DNA of 29,154 nt, taken from positions 1 to 29,154 of IMG/VR virus record IMGVR_UViG_3300045950_000308. One strand, written 5' to 3'. Positions 15,583-20,162 of this stretch are shown here, in pieces. Source of the DNA: a virus. A program made the translations under genes and the position numbers. The notes under the pieces were generated by a model. It saw only the letters and a list, made by a program, of their open reading frames with translations. It was not told the DNA's origin and made no database searches. Numbering within the stretch: the stretch's first letter is position 1; each line of letters starts with the position of its first letter.

Positions 15583-15927
15583 TTACTTCTGGGGCTCGAG
15601 CGCAGCCTCGCGCATCGGGCCGCTGACCTTGAAGCCGACGCGCTCGCTCAGCACATCGAGCACCGGGCGTCCCTGCTTGTCCCACCAGTCGGGATTCTTG
15701 TGCTCCGGATCCTCCGCCCCCATCGCGTGGGCGGCGTCGCGCACCGCGATCAGCGCGACCCTCGGATCGTCATCGTCGAACGCTTCGATGACGAGATGCG
15801 GGTCAGCGCGCAGTTGCTGCGCCTGCTCCTCGGTGAACTCGCTGACGTCGACCACTGTGGTCGCGCGCGTCCACGCGCGGCCCGCGCGGCGGTACCCATC
15901 CCGATGTGCCGTGACCTTCAGTTTCAT
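15583..15927 (-). CDS. Mu gp35-like protein with FluMu_N domain (HI1506-related)
   Basis: This 114-residue protein matches the small proteins that follow the major head gene in Mu-like prophages. Residues 2-48 fit the FluMu N-terminal domain (KLKVTAHRDGYRRAGRAWTR, then VVDVSEFTEEQAQQLRADPH, then LVIEAF). The C-terminal part has DWWDKQGRPVLDVLSERVGF, resembling the HeH/LEM-like helix-extended-loop-helix seen in the FluMu gp35 family. Its ATG at 15927 has an excellent AAGAGGAG Shine-Dalgarno six bases away. It is separated from the major head gene by 137 bases holding a strong hairpin, so expression may be tuned apart from the capsid gene. Confidence 0.88.
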   Translation of the reverse strand: MKLKVTAHRDGYRRAGRAWTRATTVVDVSEFTEEQAQQLRADPHLVIEAFDDDDPRVALIAVRDAAHAMGAEDPEHKNPDWWDKQGRPVLDVLSERVGFKVSGPMREAALEPQK

Positions 15928-15946
15928 GTCGCACTCCTCTTGACTG

Positions 15947-15981
15947 CCCGCGGCCGGAACTGTGGCGCTTCCGGCCGCGGG
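15947..15981. terminator. Perfect 13-bp stem-loop after the major head gene
   Basis: CCCGCGGCCGGAA (15947-15959) is exactly complementary to TTCCGGCCGCGGG (15969-15981), with a nine-base loop. GACT (15942-15945) and AGTC (15987-15990) could extend it past an internal loop. It lies 84 bases after the major head stop codon and 20 bases before the next ATG on the minus strand. No U-tract follows, so it is more likely an attenuator or RNA-stabilising hairpin than a full intrinsic terminator. Such an element would let the capsid gene be expressed above its downstream neighbours. The other bases of the 137-base gap hold nothing I recognise. Confidence 0.65.
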
Positions 15982-16064
15982 ACTTCAGTCGGCCTCGACC
16001 CGCCTAGCGCGCCACCGCAGAGCAGGCGTCAACGGCTACGTTGGCGTTTTCGTCGCAGGATTCG

Positions 16065-16958
16065 CTATGCGAGCCACTCCGTGACGAGCACGTCGACGGC
16101 GTCGCGGTTGATGTTGGTCGCGCCGTCCGCGCGCCGCTCGGCCTTGACCACCTCGAGCGCCGCCGCACGGTTGGTGGAGCCACACACCAGCAGGTTCGGG
16201 CGGACACCGAGCGGTTTGCCCGAGCGCTTCTTCAGCCCCATCATCGCCGCGTACGCGGCGTTGAAGTTCGTCGCATCGAGTGCCGCCTTCGACCCGAACG
16301 CCTGCTGCCAGAAGCCGAAGCCGCTGTTCATGCGCCCCTTGACCCCGTACTCGAACTCGTCTTTCTTGAACACGTTCTCGTCGGTCGGGTTGTCCCGCGC
16401 GACGAAGTCGAACGACTCGCGCAGTTGATAGACCAGCGGCTTCAGCGGCCGCCGGGTGTCCATCAGGAACCAGGGATTGCCCCCGCCCGCCTGGAGGTTG
16501 GAGACGCTGACCTCAGCCCCGGTGGCGTCCCAGCCCGGATGGTCGCTGTCGAAGAAGAACTGCCCGTCGTAGGCGTTCTGCGCAAACCCCGCGGCCAGCA
16601 GCTCGAATACCAGCTCATCCGGGAAGCGCGCCGTCTCGAAGCCCATGTTGGCAAACAGCGGCGCGAACACCCCGTACTGGTCGTCCTTGATGTCGTCGGC
16701 GGGCACCGCGATCGTCATCTCCCACTTCTTGTTCTTGATGGCGTAGTCGAACTGCGCGAGCTTGTGGATCTCCCGCTCGCCGATCCACTCGCGGATGCCG
16801 GGCATGTCGCCGAGCCACGGATACTTGTTGTCCGCCGTCGTGCTCGGCACCACGCTCGCGATCTGCATGTAGTGGGTCGCCGCGCTGTTGAAGCCGGTGT
16901 TGTAGTTCCCGCGGAACCCGGTGGTGAGTCCCGCGAGATTGGCAGCGTTGAGTAGCAT
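16065..16958 (-). CDS. Major head (capsid) protein, Mu gpT family
   Basis: This 297-residue protein is the major capsid subunit. It matches the Mu-like gpT family over its length. Recognisable stretches are MLLNAANLAGLTTGFRGNYN at the N-terminus, then WLGDMPGIREWIGEREIHKL (about 48-67), YAIKNKKWEMTIAVPADDI and DDQYGVFAPLFANMGFETAR. Next come FFDSDHPGWD (134-143) and, near the C-terminus, LGVRPNLLVCGSTNRAAALE. It should adopt the HK97 fold. A GAGGA Shine-Dalgarno lies seven bases before the ATG at 16958. It follows the decoration protein and is followed by a strong hairpin, the usual capsid expression arrangement. Confidence 0.97.
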   Translation of the reverse strand: MLLNAANLAGLTTGFRGNYNTGFNSAATHYMQIASVVPSTTADNKYPWLGDMPGIREWIGEREIHKLAQFDYAIKNKKWEMTIAVPADDIKDDQYGVFAPLFANMGFETARFPDELVFELLAAGFAQNAYDGQFFFDSDHPGWDATGAEVSVSNLQAGGGNPWFLMDTRRPLKPLVYQLRESFDFVARDNPTDENVFKKDEFEYGVKGRMNSGFGFWQQAFGSKAALDATNFNAAYAAMMGLKKRSGKPLGVRPNLLVCGSTNRAAALEVVKAERRADGATNINRDAVDVLVTEWLA

Positions 16959-17000
16959 GTGCGTGTCCTCGTGATTGACAGAAAGTGACCGGAGTCCCGA

Positions 17001-17831
17001 TTACCAGGCGGTGTCGATGATGTGGTACCGGGTGCGGACCTTGAGCGGCGAATCTCCGGTCGCGATCTCCGCGACCAGGAGGTGCAGCACGAGCGCCGCG
17101 TTCGGCACCGGCGTGTGCGCGGCCGCGGTCGTGATCGGCGCGATCCGCACCGCGTCCGCGGTCGCATCGAGGAAGCCGGTCGTCTCGATGGTGGCGAGAA
17201 TGGCGCCGCTCGCGTCGGTGTACTTGACCGTGAGGTCCTCGCCCGCCGCGATGCCGCCGTAGGCGGTCGTCGCGAAATCGAGGAACAGCGTGATCTCATC
17301 CAGGATGTTCGCCTTCGCGGCGCCCGGTGCGGCAACGAGCGGCTGCGGGGTCGCGAACAGCGCGAGGAGCTGGGCGCTCGAGACGGTGACCTCCGCGATG
17401 AAGCTGTCGTGCGCTGACGGGTAGGGCAGCAGTCCGACCGCCACCCACACGCCGACCGAGTCGACGTCGACCACGATCCCGGCGACGCTCTTGCCGGCCG
17501 GCGCCGAGCCGACCGTCTGATCGTCCTCGGCGTAGCAGGTCGCGCCGATGTGCGCGGCGGTGACGGGGTTGACGCCGCTGTTCGCGAACCGGAAGACGCC
17601 GGCCCGCACGTTGACGGAGAGCGCGCCGTTCGCGCCGGCCGTGTTGTCGACCTGATCCTCGGCGATGCCGCGGATGTTGAGCCCGGTGGTGGCGGTCGCC
17701 TTGACGGCGAAGCCGCTCGAGTTGATGCCGATGAGCCCGCCCGCGAACACCTTCGCCGCGGCCGCGAGGGGGAAGTTGAACCGATCGCCATCGCGCCAGG
17801 GCGTGTCGCGGTCCTTGATGAGTGCCGTCAT
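17001..17831 (-). CDS. Two-domain capsid decoration protein (DUF2190-like plus extra beta domain)
   Basis: This 276-residue protein lies between protease/scaffold and major head genes, the place of capsid cement proteins. Residues 1-132 match the DUF2190-type decoration domain (KDRDTPWRDGDRFNFPLAAA, then GLNIRGIAEDQVDNTAGANG, then AAHIGATCYAEDDQTV, then VVDVDSVGVWVAVGL). Residues 143-276 form a second beta-rich domain beginning AEVTVSSAQLLALFATPQPL and containing ILDEITLFLDFATTAYGG and LTVKYTDASGAILATIETTG. Domains like the second are, in my recollection, often encoded as separate capsid-region genes, so this looks like a fusion. A GGAGG Shine-Dalgarno lies six bases before the ATG at 17831. 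Gaps of 42 and 61 bases flank the gene. Confidence 0.82.
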   Translation of the reverse strand: MTALIKDRDTPWRDGDRFNFPLAAAAKVFAGGLIGINSSGFAVKATATTGLNIRGIAEDQVDNTAGANGALSVNVRAGVFRFANSGVNPVTAAHIGATCYAEDDQTVGSAPAGKSVAGIVVDVDSVGVWVAVGLLPYPSAHDSFIAEVTVSSAQLLALFATPQPLVAAPGAAKANILDEITLFLDFATTAYGGIAAGEDLTVKYTDASGAILATIETTGFLDATADAVRIAPITTAAAHTPVPNAALVLHLLVAEIATGDSPLKVRTRYHIIDTAW

Positions 17832-17892
17832 CGTGTGCCTCCGTCAATCGATGGTTAATGAGGTGTTTCCCGCTCCTGCCACCAGCGCCGCT

Positions 17893-18486
17893 TCAGGCGG
17901 CGTTCTCTTGGCTGCGCGCCTGCTTGAACTGCTCGGTGGTGAGACCGAGCTGCCGGCAGATGGCGAGCTCCTCGTCCGTCAGCTCGAGGCCGCCGCCCGC
18001 GGGCTGCTTGCCGCTCGTCTGCGTGCCACGCAGCGCCGCGATCGGCTGCGCCTGGTCGAGATAGCTCTTCAGCGCCGCCAGGTCCTTGGCCCCCAGCTCG
18101 CGCGCCCACTTCTCCTGCGCGGGCAGCAGCTTCTTCTGCTCGAGCGCGTTCGCGATCATTTCCTCGAGGTCGCCGTCGTTGAGGCGCTTGGAGAGCGCGG
18201 CGATCTCTTTCTTGAGATCCTCCACGACCTGCACCGGCACGAACTTCGCCGGATCGGGGTTGCCCTCGCCGGCCGCCTTGAGCGCCGCGAGCTGCTTCTT
18301 CAGATCTTCGACGACCTTGACCGGCACGAACTTCGCCGGATCGGGATCGCCCTGACCGGTCTTCAACGCCGCGATCTCGGTGTCCTTCGCGGCGAGCGCA
18401 TCGAGCTTCGCCTTGAGGGCGGCGATCACCGCCTCGGGCGCGCTGCCCGCGGCGAGACCCAGGAGCTTCAGGAGTTCCTCGTTCAT
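17893..18486 (-). CDS. Nested scaffold protein (Mu Z-like), in-frame internal start
   Basis: This is the predicted 197-residue C-terminal product of the protease gene, beginning at the internal ATG at 18486 (MNEELLKLLGLAAGSAPEAV). A clear GAGGA Shine-Dalgarno lies seven bases upstream, better than the one before the full-length start. It consists of helical, charged scaffold sequence with no protease residues. In Mu, scaffold Z is likewise the in-frame C-terminal part of I, made in excess and removed by the protease after shell assembly. The start is read from the sequence; production of a separate protein is inferred. Confidence 0.72.
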   Translation of the reverse strand: MNEELLKLLGLAAGSAPEAVIAALKAKLDALAAKDTEIAALKTGQGDPDPAKFVPVKVVEDLKKQLAALKAAGEGNPDPAKFVPVQVVEDLKKEIAALSKRLNDGDLEEMIANALEQKKLLPAQEKWARELGAKDLAALKSYLDQAQPIAALRGTQTSGKQPAGGGLELTDEELAICRQLGLTTEQFKQARSQENAA

Positions 18487-18990
18487 GTCGGTGTCCTCGT
18501 TGAGTTGGGTTGCGAACCGGGCGGCAGCGAGCGCCTGGAGCCCGTCGATGGCGGGCACGTTGGTGAGGCCGGCGTGCAGGATCTCGAGCACCTCGCCGGT
18601 GCCCTTCGTGAAGGTGAACACCGCGGAGAGGTACTGGTACTCGCCGGCGGCGATCATCTCCCGCGCCCGGGGCGTCCAGCGGACGTCGGTGGCGAAGAGA
18701 CCTCGACCCTCCCGCCATTCGAGCCCCCCGAACCACCCCGCCGCCGGCGCCGGCTGACCGTTCTCCTCGACCTTGAGCGTCTGGTGCTCGTAGTCGATGA
18801 CGGTGGGGTTGCGGCGGGCGGCAAACGCGGCGATGACACGTTTGGCGATGGCCACGTCAAGCCGCCAGGCGGGCGCTTCCTTGGGACGGCCGTCGCGCGA
18901 GCGGAACTCGCCGGCCGGGAGGAGGTGGATCTCGCCGGCGGGCGCCTTGACCTCGGCGACGTACGCGGCGATCGCAATGCGCGCTGCCAT
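17893..18990 (-). CDS. Head maturation protease with scaffold, Mu I family
   Basis: This 365-residue protein is the Mu I-like prohead protease fused to a scaffold. Residues 1-160 are the protease: HLLPAGEFRSRDGRPKEAPA, the VIDYEHQTL motif (Asp66, Glu68, His69) and GEYQYLSAVFTF with candidate nucleophile Ser122. Residues 169-300 are a charged, coiled-coil-rich scaffold with a 29-residue duplication. The C-terminus (about 330-365) contains ELTDEELAICRQLGLTTEQF, probably the capsid-binding tail. An internal ATG at codon 169 has its own Shine-Dalgarno, so a separate scaffold is likely made, as Mu gene Z is inside I. The ATG at 18990 lacks a strong ribosome site. A 6-bp hairpin (17886-17902) overlaps the stop codon. 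Confidence 0.93.
   Translation of the reverse strand: MAARIAIAAYVAEVKAPAGEIHLLPAGEFRSRDGRPKEAPAWRLDVAIAKRVIAAFAARRNPTVIDYEHQTLKVEENGQPAPAAGWFGGLEWREGRGLFATDVRWTPRAREMIAAGEYQYLSAVFTFTKGTGEVLEILHAGLTNVPAIDGLQALAAARFATQLNEDTDMNEELLKLLGLAAGSAPEAVIAALKAKLDALAAKDTEIAALKTGQGDPDPAKFVPVKVVEDLKKQLAALKAAGEGNPDPAKFVPVQVVEDLKKEIAALSKRLNDGDLEEMIANALEQKKLLPAQEKWARELGAKDLAALKSYLDQAQPIAALRGTQTSGKQPAGGGLELTDEELAICRQLGLTTEQFKQARSQENAA
18178..18351 (-). repeat. Tandem 87-bp (29-residue) duplication in the scaffold
   Basis: Residues 214-242 and 243-271 of the protease/scaffold protein are near-identical in their first 25 positions: both read G-D/N-PDPAKFVPV, then K/Q-VVEDLKK, then a short hydrophobic AAL segment. 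At the DNA level a 26-base stretch around the FVPV and PDPAKF codons is exact between the copies. A recent unequal duplication lengthening the scaffold helix is the simplest explanation. Confidence 0.85.
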
Positions 18991-19027
18991 GACAGCGGCG
19001 TATGCTGATCGAGTCGGGCGCCGCGGG

Positions 19028-19067
19028 TAAGGGTGCAGGGCTGCACCCGGAGGGCGGAGTGCGGGGA
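19028..19067. promoter_or_regulatory. Dyad GGGTGCA-N4-TGCACCC upstream of the protease gene
   Basis: A 7-bp perfect inverted repeat with a four-base centre (19031-19048) lies about 40 bases before the protease ATG. The surrounding 40 bases, from TAAGGGTGCA through CCGGAG and GGCGGA to GGGAC, recur at 27768-27810 before the endolysin gene. In Mu, the equivalents of these two operons start at the late promoters PI and Plys, which are activated by C binding to a dyad. On the minus strand a weak -10-like CATACG lies 26 bases past the dyad. It could instead fold as an RNA hairpin. Confidence 0.55.
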
Positions 19068-19105
19068 CGGCGGCAGCCTACACCGTGCCCGAACGCGAGA
19101 TCCAG

Positions 19106-19295
19106 CGATCCCCCCGCCGGCCCTTTGCCCGGGACCTTGTTTAAAAACGCCGCAGCGTGTTTAAAAAAACGTCCTGTGTACTTGCCCAGCGGGATCGACC
19201 CGATCGCCGCTCAGGGCGCGTTTAATGCAGGATCCGTGATTTTCGCGGAATGTGCGCAGTCTCAGCCATCGACGTGACGGTCGGGTAGTGCCTCA
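19106..19295. repeat. Intergenic direct repeat, distal copy
   Basis: This is the copy nearer the protease gene. It contains a GC-rich lead (CGATCCCC, then GCCCGGGACCTTG), paired AT-rich motifs (TTTAAAAACG at 19141 region and again near 19160), and a 71-base core (19189-19259) that differs from the other copy by one base. It ends with about 24 bases that match the last eight codons of the gpG-like gene at 20 positions, a decayed gene end. The copies sit 237-247 bases apart. Confidence 0.88.
19184..19217 (-). terminator. Stem-loop in distal repeat copy
   Basis: On the plus strand GCCC (19184-19187), AGCGG (19188-19192) and GATCG (19193-19197) pair with CGATC (19201-19205), CCGCT (19207-19211) and GGGC (19214-19217), leaving a three-base loop and two small bulges. 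In the minus-strand transcript a run of seven U follows about 13 bases later, which is farther than in a typical intrinsic terminator. It may act as a weak terminator or attenuator between the gpG and protease genes. Confidence 0.55.
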
Positions 19296-19342
19296 GTTTG
19301 AATCTCGACCTTCTGCGTAGTCACTCTGCCGGCCGTTCGGGG

Positions 19343-19532
19343 CGATCCCCGCCGCCCCTCTGCCCGGGGACCTTGATTAAAAACGCCGTAGCTTGATTAA
19401 ATCGATATCAAACCGATCGCGCTGGTACTGTCCCCGCGGGATCGACCCGATCGCCGCTCAGGGCGCGTTTAACGCAGGATCCGTGATTTTCGCGGAATGT
19501 GCGCAGCTCAGCCGTCGGCGAGACGGTCGAGA
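19343..19532. repeat. Intergenic direct repeat, proximal copy overlapping the end of gpG
   Basis: This is the copy nearer the gpG-like gene and includes its stop codon and last few codons (19508-19532). The 71-base core is 19436-19506. The AT-rich motifs here read TTGATTAAAAACG and TTGATTAAATCG, and the spacer before the core is about 10 bases longer than in the distal copy. With the distal copy it makes up most of the 517-base non-coding region between the gpG and protease genes (18991-19507). The rest of that region, apart from the dyad at 19028, shows nothing else I recognise. Confidence 0.88.
19433..19463 (-). terminator. Stem-loop in proximal repeat copy, after gpG
   Basis: The same hairpin as at 19184-19217: GCGG (19436-19439) and GATCG (19440-19444) pair with CGATC (19448-19452) and CCGC (19454-19457), and CCC (19433-19435) pairs with GGG (19461-19463). 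It starts about 45 bases after the gpG stop on the minus strand. The outer arm differs from the other copy yet still pairs, which supports a conserved structure. No close U-tract follows. Confidence 0.55.
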
Positions 19533-19957
19533 TGCGCCTGGAGGATGTCGGCGAGTTCCGCCTCATCATCTTCGGACAGGCCGAGGAACGGCCGGGCCGG
19601 AATGCCGCGATCGAAATCGCCGAACTGGTGGGTCGCCCCGTACGGGCGATCGGTGCCGAACCGAAGCTCCCCGCCCCCGACCTGGTAGCGCAGCGTCTCG
19701 CGCAGATCGCCGCTGAAGGTGAGGATGCGGTCGGGGCCGCCGGCCGCGAGCTTGCGGCGCCGGTAGGCGGGGTTCAGCAGCTCCCACGGCTCGCCCTCCG
19801 GCGAGACCTCGAGCTGGAACCGGAACTCGTGAGAGTCGAGCAGGTACGTGCCGAAGTCCTCGAGCGCCGGGTCGACGTCGCCGATCCGGGACAACCGTTG
19901 CAGCCGCTCGATGACGGCCGCATCGTCGATCTGGACTTCGATGGTCGCGCCGGCCAT
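19508..19957 (-). CDS. Virion morphogenesis protein, Mu gpG-like (Phage_tail_S family)
   Basis: This 149-residue protein matches the Mu gpG / P2 gpS-like morphogenesis family, thought to act in head-tail joining. Typical stretches are GATIEVQIDDAAVIERLQRL at the N-terminus, WELLNPAYRRRKLAAGGPDR (about 80-99), ILTFSGDLRETLRYQVGGGE, GTDRPYGATHQFGD and the C-terminal GIPARPFLGLSEDDEAELAD. The ATG at 19957 (MAGATIEV) gives the family-like start and lies four bases after the preceding small gene; the longer upstream frame is an arginine-rich shadow. It ends the packaging/head operon and is followed by the repeat-rich intergenic region. Confidence 0.92.
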   Translation of the reverse strand: MAGATIEVQIDDAAVIERLQRLSRIGDVDPALEDFGTYLLDSHEFRFQLEVSPEGEPWELLNPAYRRRKLAAGGPDRILTFSGDLRETLRYQVGGGELRFGTDRPYGATHQFGDFDRGIPARPFLGLSEDDEAELADILQAHLDRLADG

Positions 19958-19961
19958 CGGT

Positions 19962-20162
19962 TCAGCCGAGACCCGGGGGTGCCGGCGGGCGGGTCTCGAG
20001 GGGACGCTGCCAGCGCAGGCTCGCCCACAGATCGCCGAAGCGCTGTTCCTCCACCGGATCGGTGATCTGCGCCCGCAGCGCACGCATGCGCTCCACGATG
20101 TCGGGTGGCAGCGGATTCATGCCCATCAGCTCCCACGCCTCTTCAAACGCCCGGCTCGCCAT
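19962..20162 (-). CDS. Small conserved-looking protein between MuF and gpG
   Basis: This 66-residue protein fits exactly between the MuF-like stop (20163) and the gpG start (19957), with no gap on one side and four bases on the other. The sequence is protein-like: MASRAFEEAWELMGMNPLPP, then DIVERMRALRAQITDPVEEQ, then RFGDLWASLRWQRPLETRPP. It predicts two or three helices with conserved-looking tryptophans and a proline-rich tail. It has no membrane segment, signal peptide or known motif. I do not recognise the family. Tight packing and codon use support it being real; a minor morphogenesis role is inferred from its neighbours only. Confidence 0.72.
   Translation of the reverse strand: MASRAFEEAWELMGMNPLPPDIVERMRALRAQITDPVEEQRFGDLWASLRWQRPLETRPPAPPGLG

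Noticed and set aside
16004-16207. A 67-codon minus-strand frame across the end of the major head gene
   Set aside because: Most of it is out of frame within the capsid gene, and the remainder is only about 20 codons in the gap without a start signal.
19002-19716. Two plus-strand frames sharing the peptide GIDPIAAQGAFNAGSVIFAE in the G-I region
   Set aside because: The shared peptide is just the conserved 71-bp DNA repeat in the same frame. The flanking residues differ, there is no ribosome site, and the one base change being silent is not enough evidence of coding.
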